DNA from: Pseudomonas iridis
GTDB lineage: Bacteria > Pseudomonadota > Gammaproteobacteria > Pseudomonadales > Pseudomonadaceae
Reading direction: 5' to 3'
DNA length: 64,000 nucleotides
NCBI RefSeq assembly: GCF_017980685.1
Contig: NZ_JACXXO010000011.1
Coordinates: 1-64,000 of the forward strand
The notes beneath the pieces are model-generated. The model saw only the letters and a program-made list of their open reading frames with translations. It ran no database searches and was not told the DNA's origin. Both the position numbers and the translations under genes were made by a program. Below, piece by piece: positions 8,889 through 17,655 of this stretch (within the stretch, counting starts at the first letter, position 1; each line of letters opens with the position of its first letter).

Positions 8889-9779
8889 ATGCAATTAACT
8901 CGTCACCTTGATGCCAATGCCACCCTGGTTTCGCTGATTGAACCGCTGGCACTGCGCGACGGTTATTCCCCGACCGGGCTGCCGGGCGTGCAGGTGCTGC
9001 GCGCCAGTTGCGATGTTGCCCGTGGCCCGCATATCTATGAACCGAGCCTGATGATCATCGCCCAGGGCAGCAAACTGGCGTTTCTCGGGCCGCGCACCAT
9101 GGAATATGGCGCCGGACATTATCTGATTCAGGCGCTGCCGGTGCCTTTCGAGTGTGAAACCTTTGCCTTGCCGGATGCGCCGCTGCTGGGTGTCTCGGTG
9201 GCGATCGACCGGGTTTTGCTCGGCGAGCTGGTGCTGGCCATGGGGCTGGCGCCGGGGCGGCATATTCCTGCGCAGACGCCGGAGTCGATGACGTCGGTGG
9301 TGCTCGACGATGACATGCGCGGCTGTGTCGAACGGTTGCTCAGTTGTCTGCACGATCCGCTGGAGTGTCAGATTCTGGGCCCAGCGCGAATTCGCGAGTT
9401 GCTGTTCGTCGCGTTGCGCGGACCGCAGGCCGATGTGTTGCGCGCGCTGGTTGAGCAGCAGGGGCAGTTCGCCCGAGTGGCGGCGTCGATCAGTCATTTG
9501 CACGCGCATTACACCGAACCGTTAAATGTCGAGACATTGGCCAGTTGCGCGAACATGAGCGTGTCGACCTTTCATGAGCATTTCAAGCGCAGCACGTTGT
9601 TGTCGCCGGTGCAGTATTTGAAACGCTTGCGGCTGCTCAAGGCGCAGACATTATTGGTGGCTGAGGGATTGGGTGTGGCGCAGGTGGCGCATCGGGTGGG
9701 GTATCAGAGTACTTCGCAGTTCAGTCGTGAATATAAGCGCTACTTTGAGCGCAGCCCCGCAGATGAACGCGCTGCTTGA
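8889..9779 (+). CDS. AraC-family transcriptional regulator
   Basis: Protein of 296 aa. The N-terminal about 190 residues match the AraC_N type sensor domain (LRASCDVARGPHIYEPSLMI), and residues 190-296 hold two helix-turn-helix motifs (LNVETLASCANMSVSTFHEH and VAQVAHRVGYQSTSQFSREY). Family members such as YqhC activate a neighbouring aldehyde reductase gene. It is divergent from the dehydrogenase with a 190-bp shared control region, so it probably regulates that gene. Confidence 0.85.
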   Translation: MQLTRHLDANATLVSLIEPLALRDGYSPTGLPGVQVLRASCDVARGPHIYEPSLMIIAQGSKLAFLGPRTMEYGAGHYLIQALPVPFECETFALPDAPLLGVSVAIDRVLLGELVLAMGLAPGRHIPAQTPESMTSVVLDDDMRGCVERLLSCLHDPLECQILGPARIRELLFVALRGPQADVLRALVEQQGQFARVAASISHLHAHYTEPLNVETLASCANMSVSTFHEHFKRSTLLSPVQYLKRLRLLKAQTLLVAEGLGVAQVAHRVGYQSTSQFSREYKRYFERSPADERAA

Positions 9780-9792
9780 GGATTTACACAAT

Positions 9793-9888
9793 CCCTGTGG
9801 GAGCTGGCTTGCCAGCGATGAGGCCGGCACATTCAACATAGATGTCGCCTGATCCACTGCCATCGCTGGCAAGCCAGCTCCCACAGGG
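9793..9888. repeat. REPIN, copy 2
   Basis: Inverted arms 9793-9819 and 9862-9888 are identical to those at 5322-5416; the 42-bp spacer differs. It sits between the convergent AraC-type gene and the ETF-QO gene. Confidence 0.9.
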
Positions 9889-9917
9889 TTTGATGTGATG
9901 CACTGAATGGCGGGCAA

Positions 9918-9945
9918 CAAAAAGGCCCCCGTTTCGGGAGCCTTG
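9918..9945 (-). terminator. Rho-independent terminator of the ETF-QO gene
   Basis: On the minus strand GGCTCCCGAAACGGGGGCC is followed by TTTTT. It lies 18 bp after the ETF-QO stop. Confidence 0.75.
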
Positions 9946-9962
9946 TTGTTCAGCGGTTCGGC

Positions 9963-11627
9963 TTACATGTTCGGGTAAGTCGGGCCGCCAGCGCCTTCCG
10001 GCGTCACCCAGGTGATGTTCTGCGAAGGGTCCTTGATGTCACAGGTCTTGCAGTGCACGCAGTTCTGGGCGTTGATCTGGAAGCGTTTCTCGCCGTCTTC
10101 CTTGGTGATCACCTCGTACACGCCGGCCGGGCAGTAGCGCTGCGCCGGCTCGTCGTACAGCGGCAGGTTTTTGCTGATCGGAATGCTCGGGTCGGTCAGC
10201 TTCAAGTGGCAAGGCTGTTCTTCTTCATGGTTGGTACCGGAGATGAACACCGAGCTGAGTTTGTCGAAGCTGAGTTTGCCGTCGGGTTTCGGGTAATCGA
10301 TCTTCTTGCAGTCGGCCGCGAGCTTGAGGCAGGCGTAATCCGGCTTGTTGTCGTGCAGGGTGAACGGCAGTTTGCCGGCGAAGATGTTCTGATACAGCCA
10401 GTTGAAACCACCGCCGAGGATCGCGCCGAACTTGTGGATCGCCGGGCCGAAGTTACGGCTGGCGAACAGTTCGTCGTAGAGCCAGCTCTTCTTGAAGGCG
10501 TCGACGTAAGTGGTCAGCTCTTCAGTACCGTCCTTTTCAGCGAACAGCGCGTCAGCCACCGATTCAGCGGCGAGCATGCCGGATTTCATCGCGGTGTGGC
10601 TGCCTTTGATCTTGGCGAAGTTCAGGGTGCCGAGGTCGCAACCGATCAGCGCGCCGCCCTTGAAAACCATCTTCGGCAGCGAGTTCAGGCCACCTTTGCA
10701 GATTGCGCGGGCGCCGTAGCTGATGCGCTTGCCGCCTTCCAGATACTGAGCCAGCACCGGGTGATGTTTGAGGCGCTGGAACTCGTCGAACGGCGACAGG
10801 TAAGTGTTGCTGTACGACAGATCAACGATCAGGCCGACCACTACCTGATTGTTTTCCAGGTGATAGAGGAACGAGCCGCCGGTGTTCTCGGTGCCCATGA
10901 TCTCCAGTGGCCAACCGGCGGTGTGAACCACCAGGCCTGGCTGGTGTTTGGCCGGATCGATTTCCCAGATTTCTTTCAGGCCGATGCCGTAATGCTGGGC
11001 GTCGGCATCGCTGTCGAGGTTGAAACGCTTGATCAGTTGTTTGCCGATGTGGCCACGGCAACCTTCGGCGAACAGCGTGTATTTGCCACGCAGCTCCATG
11101 CCCGGGGTATACAGGCCTTCTTTCGGATTGCCTTCGCGATCGACACCGAGGTCGCCGGTGATGATCCCGCGAACCACGCCTTGCTCGTCGATCAGCGCTT
11201 CCTGAGCTGCGAAGCCGGGGTAGATTTCCACGCCGAGGTTCTCTGCCTGCTGGGCGAGCCAGCGGCACAGGTTGCCCAGGGAGATAATGTAGTTGCCTTC
11301 GTTGTGCATGGTCTTGGGCACAAAGAAGTCAGGAATTTTCTGCGCGCTTTCGGCGTTTTTCAGCACGAAAATGTCGTCGCGGGTAACCGGCGTGTTCAAC
11401 GGGGCGCCGAGTTCTTTCCAGTCCGGGAACAGTTCGTTCAGTGCGCGGGGTTCGAATACGGCACCGGAAAGGATGTGTGCGCCGACTTCGGAGCCTTTTT
11501 CGACCACGCAGACGCTGATTTCCTTACCGGCTTCGGCGGCCTTCTGCTTCAAGCGGCAGGCGGCGGACAGGCCAGCGGGGCCGGCACCGACGATGACCAC
11601 GTCGAATTCCATGTATTCGCGTTCCAC
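9963..11627 (-). CDS. Electron transfer flavoprotein-ubiquinone oxidoreductase
   Basis: Protein of 554 aa. It passes electrons from ETF to ubiquinone at the inner membrane, linking fatty acid and amino acid dehydrogenases to respiration. The FAD motif is VVIVGAGPAGLSAACRL (about residues 9-25). The C-terminal cluster CVHCKTCDIKDPSQN together with the upstream Cys in RYCPAG provides the four ligands of the 4Fe-4S centre. Length is as expected. It is divergent from etfB-etfA, its electron donors, across a 550-bp control region. A start a few codons later (MEFDVVIVG) is also possible. Confidence 0.95.
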   Translation of the reverse strand: MEREYMEFDVVIVGAGPAGLSAACRLKQKAAEAGKEISVCVVEKGSEVGAHILSGAVFEPRALNELFPDWKELGAPLNTPVTRDDIFVLKNAESAQKIPDFFVPKTMHNEGNYIISLGNLCRWLAQQAENLGVEIYPGFAAQEALIDEQGVVRGIITGDLGVDREGNPKEGLYTPGMELRGKYTLFAEGCRGHIGKQLIKRFNLDSDADAQHYGIGLKEIWEIDPAKHQPGLVVHTAGWPLEIMGTENTGGSFLYHLENNQVVVGLIVDLSYSNTYLSPFDEFQRLKHHPVLAQYLEGGKRISYGARAICKGGLNSLPKMVFKGGALIGCDLGTLNFAKIKGSHTAMKSGMLAAESVADALFAEKDGTEELTTYVDAFKKSWLYDELFASRNFGPAIHKFGAILGGGFNWLYQNIFAGKLPFTLHDNKPDYACLKLAADCKKIDYPKPDGKLSFDKLSSVFISGTNHEEEQPCHLKLTDPSIPISKNLPLYDEPAQRYCPAGVYEVITKEDGEKRFQINAQNCVHCKTCDIKDPSQNITWVTPEGAGGPTYPNM

Positions 11628-11784
11628 AGGCTATCTCCTACTCAAGGCTCAACAGTTTTTTTTCTAATATGGAGGTTTGATGTCGCTTCCGCTACGCCTT
11701 TACGTTAACGTCAAGGGGATAAAGGAGAAGCCACCTTTCTCTCTAGGGGGCGCATTATATCTACACCACTCCTAGCGTCCAATA

Positions 11785-11798
11785 CAAACGTTTGTTTG
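11785..11798. promoter_or_regulatory. PsrA-type operator, CAAAC-N4-GTTTG
   Basis: The sequence CAAACGTTTGTTTG fits the published PsrA consensus (G/C)AAAC-N2-4-GTTT(G/C) exactly with a 4-bp spacer. PsrA is a TetR-type fatty-acid sensor in Pseudomonas. Placed between ETF-QO and etfBA, it suggests derepression by long-chain acyl groups. Confidence 0.65.
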
Positions 11799-11927
11799 AA
11801 TCGGCTCCAGGCCAGATAAATCAAAGAAGCGCGGCTTATGAATGGTCATTTTGCTGTATTGACCGGAATAGGCGTTCCGGTCAAGATACGGGCGGTTTTG
11901 CGCTCGCCGTAGGCAGACTGGCGGTTT

Positions 11928-12106
11928 CAAGAGCACCTCTAAAGACAGGGCGTAGGCAATACAAGGTGATGCGCAGCGCAGGTGCGACGCGCAGTTTACA
12001 CACCGTGAAGAGGCATGACTCGTCGGTCACCACTGACGAACGGTCACAGCACTTCGCAGCGTGGAACCACCGCGTATACAGGCCGGCGTTTTTAGAGGTG
12101 CCCTTG
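11928..12106. mobile_element. MITE-like element with 16-bp terminal inverted repeats
   Basis: CAAGAGCACCTCTAAA at 11928-11943 and TTTAGAGGTGCCCTTG at 12091-12106 are inverted repeats with one mismatch. The 179-bp interior has no plausible gene. No certain target duplication is seen. It looks like a non-autonomous derivative of an insertion sequence; the parent family is not identified. Confidence 0.5.
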
Positions 12107-12177
12107 TAGCCCGATGAGCATCAACCGCCAGGTTCGCCTAGGCGACTTTCTTTTCACCGGAGAGTAACGAGGAATCC

Positions 12178-12927
12178 ATGAAGGTTCTTGTAGCTGTCAA
12201 ACGCGTTGTGGATTACAACGTCAAGGTTCGCGTCAAGGCGGACAATTCCGGCGTAGACCTCGCCAACGTCAAGATGTCGATGAACCCGTTCTGCGAAATC
12301 GCAGTGGAAGAAGCCGTACGCCTGAAAGAGAAAGGTGTTGCGACTGAAATCGTCGTCGTCTCCATCGGCCCGACCACCGCTCAGGAGCAACTGCGCACCG
12401 CGCTGGCTCTGGGTGCCGATCGCGCCATCCTCGTCGAATCCGCCGAAGATCTGACTTCCCTGGCTGTTGCCAAACTGTTGAAAGCTGTTGTCGACAAGGA
12501 ACAGCCTCAACTGGTGATCCTTGGCAAACAAGCCATCGACAGCGACAACAACCAGACCGGCCAGATGCTCGCTGCACTGAGCGGTTATGGTCAGGGCACG
12601 TTCGCCTCGAAAGTCGAAGTCTCCGGTGACAGCGTTGCCGTGACTCGCGAAATCGACGGCGGCGCGCAGACTGTTTCGCTGAAACTGCCGGCGATCGTCA
12701 CCACCGACCTGCGTTTGAACGAGCCGCGCTACGCGTCCCTGCCAAACATCATGAAAGCCAAGAAGAAGCCTCTCGAAGTGCTGACTCCGGATGCTTTGGG
12801 CGTTTCCACCGCCTCCACCAACAAGACCCTGAAAGTCGAAGCGCCGGCTGCACGCAGCGCAGGCATCAAGGTCAAGTCGGTGGCTGAACTGGTCGAGAAA
12901 CTGAAAAACGAAGCGAAGGTAATCTAA
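12178..12927 (+). CDS. etfB: Electron transfer flavoprotein beta subunit
   Basis: Protein of 249 aa. It forms the ETF heterodimer with EtfA and accepts electrons from acyl-CoA and other dehydrogenases. The start MKVLVAVKRVVDYNVKVRVK and the middle VVVSIGPTTAQEQLRTALALGADRA (written here only as recognition regions at residues about 1-20 and 56-80) are conserved EtfB/AMP-binding regions. The stop is 2 bases before etfA, so translation is probably coupled. Confidence 0.95.
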   Translation: MKVLVAVKRVVDYNVKVRVKADNSGVDLANVKMSMNPFCEIAVEEAVRLKEKGVATEIVVVSIGPTTAQEQLRTALALGADRAILVESAEDLTSLAVAKLLKAVVDKEQPQLVILGKQAIDSDNNQTGQMLAALSGYGQGTFASKVEVSGDSVAVTREIDGGAQTVSLKLPAIVTTDLRLNEPRYASLPNIMKAKKKPLEVLTPDALGVSTASTNKTLKVEAPAARSAGIKVKSVAELVEKLKNEAKVI

Positions 12928-12929
12928 TC

Positions 12930-13859
12930 ATGACTATCTTGGTAATCGCCGAACACGACAACAAAGTGCTGGCTCCGGCCACGCTGAACACCGTGGCTGC
13001 TGCTGCCAAAATCGGCGGCGACATCCACGTTCTGGTTGCTGGTCAAGGCGCTGGCGCCGTGGCTGAAGCCGCTGCGAAAATCGCTGGTGTGAGCAAAGTA
13101 CTGAATGCTGATAACGCCGCTTACGCGCATCAGCTGCCGGAAAACGTTGCTCCGCTGGTCGCAGAACTGGGCGCTGGCTACAGCCACATCCTGGCTGCTG
13201 CCACCTCCAACGGCAAAAACATCCTGCCACGCGTTGCTGCGCAGCTGGACGTTGACCAGATCTCCGAGATCATCTCGGTAGAAAGCGCTGACACTTTCAA
13301 GCGTCCGATCTACGCCGGTAACGCCATCGCTACCGTGCAATCGACTGCTGCGATCAAAGTCATCACCGTGCGCGCCACCGGTTTCGATCCGGTTGCTGCT
13401 GAAGGTGGTTCGGCTGCTGTTGAAGCTGTAGGCGCTGCACACGACGCCGGTACTTCGAGCTTCGTCGGCGAAGAGCTGGCGAAGTCCGATCGTCCTGAGT
13501 TGACCGCTGCCAAGATCGTCGTTTCCGGCGGCCGCGGCATGCAGAACGGCGACAACTTCAAGCACCTGTACGCTCTGGCCGACAAGCTGGGCGCTGCTGT
13601 AGGTGCTTCGCGCGCCGCAGTCGACGCAGGTTTCGTACCGAACGACATGCAGGTCGGTCAGACCGGCAAAATCGTTGCGCCACAGCTGTACATCGCGGTC
13701 GGTATCTCCGGCGCGATCCAGCATCTGGCCGGTATGAAAGACTCCAAAGTGATCGTTGCGATCAACAAGGACGAAGAAGCGCCGATCTTCCAGGTAGCTG
13801 ATTACGGTCTGGTAGCAGATCTGTTTGAAGCAATCCCTGAGCTGGAGAAGCTGGTCTAA
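12930..13859 (+). CDS. etfA: Electron transfer flavoprotein alpha subunit
   Basis: Protein of 309 aa. The C-terminal FAD-binding domain carries SGGRGMQNGDNFK and GQTGKIVAPQLYIAVGISG, the ETF alpha signature, at about residues 193-260. It carries the FAD that receives electrons and passes them to ETF-QO. It is directly behind etfB, and a strong terminator follows. Confidence 0.95.
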   Translation: MTILVIAEHDNKVLAPATLNTVAAAAKIGGDIHVLVAGQGAGAVAEAAAKIAGVSKVLNADNAAYAHQLPENVAPLVAELGAGYSHILAAATSNGKNILPRVAAQLDVDQISEIISVESADTFKRPIYAGNAIATVQSTAAIKVITVRATGFDPVAAEGGSAAVEAVGAAHDAGTSSFVGEELAKSDRPELTAAKIVVSGGRGMQNGDNFKHLYALADKLGAAVGASRAAVDAGFVPNDMQVGQTGKIVAPQLYIAVGISGAIQHLAGMKDSKVIVAINKDEEAPIFQVADYGLVADLFEAIPELEKLV

Positions 13860-13882
13860 TCCAGCGGCTTCACTTATAAAGA

Positions 13883-13910
13883 GCCCGACCTTTTGGTCGG
13901 GCTTTTTTTT
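13883..13910 (+). terminator. Rho-independent terminator after etfA
   Basis: GCCCGACC, a TTTT loop, GGTCGGGC, then eight T residues, 23 bp after the etfA stop. Confidence 0.92.
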
Positions 13911-13939
13911 GTCTCGGGTTTGAGTGGGAGCGTTTGGCT

Positions 13940-14761
13940 ATGGATCTGCGCTGCGGATTGTTGTTGGGATTGGCGCTGTTGCCAGGATTGGCCTCGGCCG
14001 CGGGCAAGTGCGAGCGCCTCATCGTCACCGGCAGCCCGGATGCTCCGCCGTATCTGTGGCAGGATCCGCAAAACCCCAAGCAGTTGATCGGTGCCAGCGC
14101 AGACCTGTTGCAGCAAGTGGCCAAGGACTTGGGCATCCAGGTCGAGTTGCTCTACGCCGGCAAGCGCTCGCAGGCCCTCGATGAGGTGCGCAGTGGGCGC
14201 ATGGACATGCTGGCCGACGCGTCGCTGACGCTCAATGAGCTGGAGAACCTCGACTACATCCATCCGCCGCTGCTGGAAAACGACTATCTGGTGTGGACGC
14301 GCAAAGGCTCTACGCTGACCTACGGCGAAGCCAGCGACCTGCACGGCCATGCCGGTGGCGTGTCGGAAAAGTCTCGAATGACCCAGGCATTCGGCACTTT
14401 CGCCGCTCAGCAATTGACCCTGACCCGGACAGCAAACCTCACCCAGGCCTTTCAGAAACTTCTGCTGGGTGAAGTGGAATATGTACTCGCCGGACGCTAC
14501 TCGGGCATGGCCGCCGCGCAGGCGTTGGGCATGGCCGATGACCTGCTGGCGTTTGAACAACCGATCGACAGACCCGGTCTGTTCCTCGCGGTTTCCCACA
14601 ACTCGGCGTGCAACGATCCGTGGTTGCGCGGACAGCTGGCCAAAAAGATGACAGAATTGCCCGCGTCCGGACTGACGGAAGCCGCGCTGCAACGCAATAT
14701 CGAGCGCTGGAAGGCGCAGCAGCAACAGCCGCAACAGCCTGTCAGTGCCCCAAAACAGTAG
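13940..14761 (+). CDS. Periplasmic substrate-binding protein, family 3
   Basis: Protein of 273 aa with a signal peptide (LLLGLALLPGLASA, cleavage after about residue 20) and the SBP_bac_3 fold: RLIVTGSPDAPPYLW at the start of the mature part, IGASADLLQQVAKDLGI and RSGRMDMLADASLT inside. Family members bind amino acids or similar small polar ligands. No permease or ATPase gene is adjacent, so it may serve a distant transporter or act as an isolated sensor protein. ATG 13940 is preceded by GGGAG. The tail is Gln-rich. Confidence 0.75.
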   Translation: MDLRCGLLLGLALLPGLASAAGKCERLIVTGSPDAPPYLWQDPQNPKQLIGASADLLQQVAKDLGIQVELLYAGKRSQALDEVRSGRMDMLADASLTLNELENLDYIHPPLLENDYLVWTRKGSTLTYGEASDLHGHAGGVSEKSRMTQAFGTFAAQQLTLTRTANLTQAFQKLLLGEVEYVLAGRYSGMAAAQALGMADDLLAFEQPIDRPGLFLAVSHNSACNDPWLRGQLAKKMTELPASGLTEAALQRNIERWKAQQQQPQQPVSAPKQ

Positions 14762-14770
14762 GGATTCTTA

Positions 14771-15127
14771 GTGAGTATTCGACCTCTTTTCGCGGCTGTG
14801 GCCGTTCTGGCCATGGCCGGTTGCGCGACCGATCCGGCACCCATTGAACAAATGCGTTTGACCGAGCAGGCCATCGCCCAGGCCAAGGCCGTCGGTGCCA
14901 CTGGCGATGACGTGCCGGAAATGAAACTGGCCGAAACCAAGTACAACCGGGCCAAAGGCAACATGGCAGACGAATCCTTTCGGAACGCGCGCATGCGTTC
15001 CGAACAGGCTGAACTCGACGCACGTCTGGCAGAAGCCAAAGTGCTGACCCAGAAAAGCGAAGAACAGTTGAATGTGCTGAACACCCGCATCGTCCGTCTG
15101 CGCAAGCAACTGGGAGATGCCCAATGA
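14771..15127 (+). CDS. DUF4398 lipoprotein
   Basis: Protein of 118 aa starting at GTG 14771, with lipobox LAMAGC (Cys18). The mature part is almost entirely helical and charged (AETKYNRAKGNMADESFRNA), typical of DUF4398 periplasmic helical proteins. It overlaps the next gene by 4 bases, so the two products probably act together in the envelope. Exact role unknown. Confidence 0.75.
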   Translation: MSIRPLFAAVAVLAMAGCATDPAPIEQMRLTEQAIAQAKAVGATGDDVPEMKLAETKYNRAKGNMADESFRNARMRSEQAELDARLAEAKVLTQKSEEQLNVLNTRIVRLRKQLGDAQ

Positions 15128-15936
15128 GCCTTAAATCCAAGGTCCTCGGTGGTCTGATTCTCGTCGGTTGCGCGAGCCTGTTCGGCTGCGCCGGTCAGCA
15201 CAGTGAGTCCGCGTTGCAAGAGGCCGGCGCCGACTTCCAGAAGGTCAAGGAAGATTCCAACGTGCTGCGCATTGCGCCGAAAGACGTGATCCGCGCCGGT
15301 GAGTCCCTGGCCCGTGCCGATCGCCTGTCCACTTACTGGGGCAGCGGTTCGGACGTGGTGCACTACGCCTACCTGAGCCAGCGTTATAGCGCGATTGCCC
15401 GCGAACACACCAATCAAGTGCTCAACGAAGAGCGTGCAGCCAAGCTCGAACTGGATCGTCAGCGCCTGCAACTGGCCCTGCGTGAATCAAAACTGCTGAG
15501 CGTGCAGCAGCAGGGCAAGTGGCTCGAAGAGCAGATTGTTGCGCTGGCCACCACGCAGACTGATCGTGGTCTGGTGATGACCTTGGGTGACGTGTTGTTC
15601 GACACCGGTGAAGCGGAGCTGAAAAACTCGGCCAACCGCGTTGTTCTGAAGATTGTGCAGTTCCTGCAGTTGAATCCGAAGCGCGTAGTGCGTATCGAGG
15701 GCTACACCGACAGCACTGGCGGCAAACAGGAAAACCTCAAACTGTCCCGCGACCGCGCGCAGTCGGTGGCCGATGTGCTGATGGACCTGGGCATCGACGA
15801 CAAACGTATTCAGGTCGAAGGTTACGGTGACGAATACCCGGTGGACGCCAACGCTTCCGAGCGTGGGCGAGCACAAAACCGTCGTGTGGAAATTGTGTTC
15901 TCCGACGAAAAAGGCCAGCTCGGCGCCGCCCGTTGA
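15124..15936 (+). CDS. OmpA-family outer membrane lipoprotein
   Basis: Protein of 270 aa. Lipobox ASLFGC (Cys22), a helical middle (about 30-150), and a C-terminal OmpA peptidoglycan-binding domain (about 152-265) with LFDTGEAEL, IEGYTDSTG and RAQNRRVEI. It likely tethers the outer membrane to the cell wall. The ATG overlaps the DUF4398 gene stop (ATGA), showing translational coupling. A terminator follows. Confidence 0.88.
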   Translation: MSLKSKVLGGLILVGCASLFGCAGQHSESALQEAGADFQKVKEDSNVLRIAPKDVIRAGESLARADRLSTYWGSGSDVVHYAYLSQRYSAIAREHTNQVLNEERAAKLELDRQRLQLALRESKLLSVQQQGKWLEEQIVALATTQTDRGLVMTLGDVLFDTGEAELKNSANRVVLKIVQFLQLNPKRVVRIEGYTDSTGGKQENLKLSRDRAQSVADVLMDLGIDDKRIQVEGYGDEYPVDANASERGRAQNRRVEIVFSDEKGQLGAAR

Positions 15937-15951
15937 GGGTTGCGTCTCTGG

Positions 15952-15986
15952 AAAGCCCGGACTGTCATGCAGTGCCGGGCTTTTTT
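15952..15986 (+). terminator. Rho-independent terminator after the OmpA-like gene
   Basis: AAAGCCCGG at 15952-15960 pairs with CCGGGC at 15975-15980, followed by TTTTTT. Confidence 0.88.
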
Positions 15987-16013
15987 ACGCCTGTCCAATA
16001 GCGCGCAAATCAG

Positions 16014-16087
16014 TACAGTTGTGGCAGACAACGCACTGTATGGTCGTCTATGGTGACAACTGTCCCAGTACACTTCTAAACTGTTCC
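16014..16087. promoter_or_regulatory. Candidate MocR operator repeats
   Basis: An inverted pair TACAGTTGT (16014) / ACAACGCACTGTA (16028) is followed by a direct repeat AACTGTCC (16058) and AACTGTTCC (16079), 21 bp apart. MocR regulators often bind direct repeats about two helical turns apart near their own promoter. Confidence 0.35.
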
Positions 16088-16137
16088 GGTATTGTTTCAC
16101 ACAAGAATAAAATGCCCGTGAAATCGAGTGCTGCGTC

Positions 16138-17577
16138 ATGACCAATCTCTTGCTCTACCAACGTATTGCTCAGCAACTGGCCGAGGACATCCGCCGTGGT
16201 GTCTATCAACCGGGGGAGCGCGTGCCCTCGGTGCGCAAGATGAGTTCGCAGCTCAACGTCAGCCATGCGACGGTGTTGCAGGCTTACGCCAATCTCGAAG
16301 ACCAGGGCCTGATTCGCGCCAGACCGCAGTCTGGTTATTACGTGCACCAGACGCCCGCGCTTACGGCACCGACGCCGGATATCGCCCGGGTCGAGCGGCC
16401 AGGGCTGGTCACGCGAAGCAGCATCATTCAGCAGGTTCTGGTCGAGTCGCGCCGCGAAGGCGTTTTTCCGTTGGGCGCTGCAGTGCCGAGCGTGGACTAT
16501 TTGCCGGTGCGGGCGCTGCATCAGCAACTGGCCAAAGTTACTCGCTTCCACAGCCCGCGAGCGTTCAGCTACATGTTCAGCCCTGGCTTCGAACCGCTGC
16601 GCCGGCAAGTGGCGATCCGCATGCGCGACGCCGGTGTGGTGGTCGACCCGTCTGAAGTGGTGATCACCCACGGTTGTGTCGATGCGTTGCAGATGTCGCT
16701 GCGCGTGCTGACCCGTCCGGGCGATCTGATCGCCGCCGAGTCGCCGACCTATTACGGACTGCTGCAACTGGCCGACCTGCTGGGCCTGAAAGTCATCGAG
16801 ATCCCCAGCGATCCCGCCACTGGCATGAGCCTCGAAGCACTGCAGCTGGCCGCTAACCAATGGTCGATCAAGGCGTTGGTGTTGACCACGCGCCTGAGCA
16901 ATCCCCTGGGCGGCACCATGCCTGAAGAGCGGCAGAAACAACTGCTGCGCCTGGCGTCGGATTTCGATATCCAGATCGTCGAAGACGACATCTATGGCGA
17001 GTTGATGTTTGAACAGGGCCGCACCAAGGCCCTCAAGGCGTATGACCGACTTGACCGAGTGATCTATTGCTCGAGCTTCTCCAAGACCTTGTCGCCCGGT
17101 GTGCGAATCGGCTGGATGATTGCCGGTAAGTACCAGCAGGAAATCCAGCGCTTGCAGACCTTCAGCACCCATTCGGCGTGCAGCGTGACGCAGATGGCGA
17201 TTGCCGCCTATCTTGAAAACGGCGGCTATGACCGGCATTTACGGTACATCCGCCAGGAATACCGGAAAAACCTCAGCGCCTTCCAGTTGGCGGTGCAGCA
17301 GCACTTCCCCGAAGGCACGCAAATGACCCGGCCCACGGGCGGTTTTATCCTCTGGGTGAGTCTGCCGGGGCGGGTCAATACTCAGGAATTGCACGTGCGC
17401 GCGTTGCAGCAGGGCATCAGTATCGCGCCCGGCCTGATCTTCAGTAATACAGAGCAATTCAACCACTGTATCCGCCTTAACTGCGGCATTCCGTGGAACC
17501 GCGAGGCGGAGCGGGCGTTGATGACCCTTGGAATGTTGGCAACCCAACTGTGTCAGGAAACGGCGGTCGGTTTCTGA
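16138..17577 (+). CDS. MocR-type regulator (GntR helix-turn-helix fused to aminotransferase domain)
   Basis: Protein of 479 aa. Residues 5-75 form a GntR winged helix (GERVPSVRKMSSQLNVSHAT). Residues about 100-470 are a fold-type I PLP domain; Lys316 in SSFSKTLSPGVRIGWM is the expected PLP lysine. Such proteins regulate transcription using PLP or an amino-acid adduct rather than acting as enzymes. The target is unknown; repeats just upstream suggest autoregulation. No strong ribosome binding site is visible. Confidence 0.88.
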   Translation: MTNLLLYQRIAQQLAEDIRRGVYQPGERVPSVRKMSSQLNVSHATVLQAYANLEDQGLIRARPQSGYYVHQTPALTAPTPDIARVERPGLVTRSSIIQQVLVESRREGVFPLGAAVPSVDYLPVRALHQQLAKVTRFHSPRAFSYMFSPGFEPLRRQVAIRMRDAGVVVDPSEVVITHGCVDALQMSLRVLTRPGDLIAAESPTYYGLLQLADLLGLKVIEIPSDPATGMSLEALQLAANQWSIKALVLTTRLSNPLGGTMPEERQKQLLRLASDFDIQIVEDDIYGELMFEQGRTKALKAYDRLDRVIYCSSFSKTLSPGVRIGWMIAGKYQQEIQRLQTFSTHSACSVTQMAIAAYLENGGYDRHLRYIRQEYRKNLSAFQLAVQQHFPEGTQMTRPTGGFILWVSLPGRVNTQELHVRALQQGISIAPGLIFSNTEQFNHCIRLNCGIPWNREAERALMTLGMLATQLCQETAVGF

Positions 17578-17655
17578 ACGAAGGTACGGACAGGCTTGTC
17601 TTGTGACGCTCAACAAGCGAGCATATGGCCCTCTGCCGTTAGTGTCGTTGGGTTC

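Larger units (their letters stand above)
11628..12177. other. Long control region between ETF-QO and etfB
   Basis: No gene is supported here. It contains a PsrA-type box at 11785-11798 and a 179-bp MITE-like element at 11928-12106. The stretch 11870-11893 also shows a GACCGGAA/TTCCGGTC dyad. AGGA precedes etfB. Confidence 0.6.

Noticed and set aside
10053..11708. 551-codon open frame on the plus strand opposite the ETF-QO gene
   Set aside because: It is an antisense shadow of a highly conserved high-GC gene, with no ribosome binding site and no recognisable motif.
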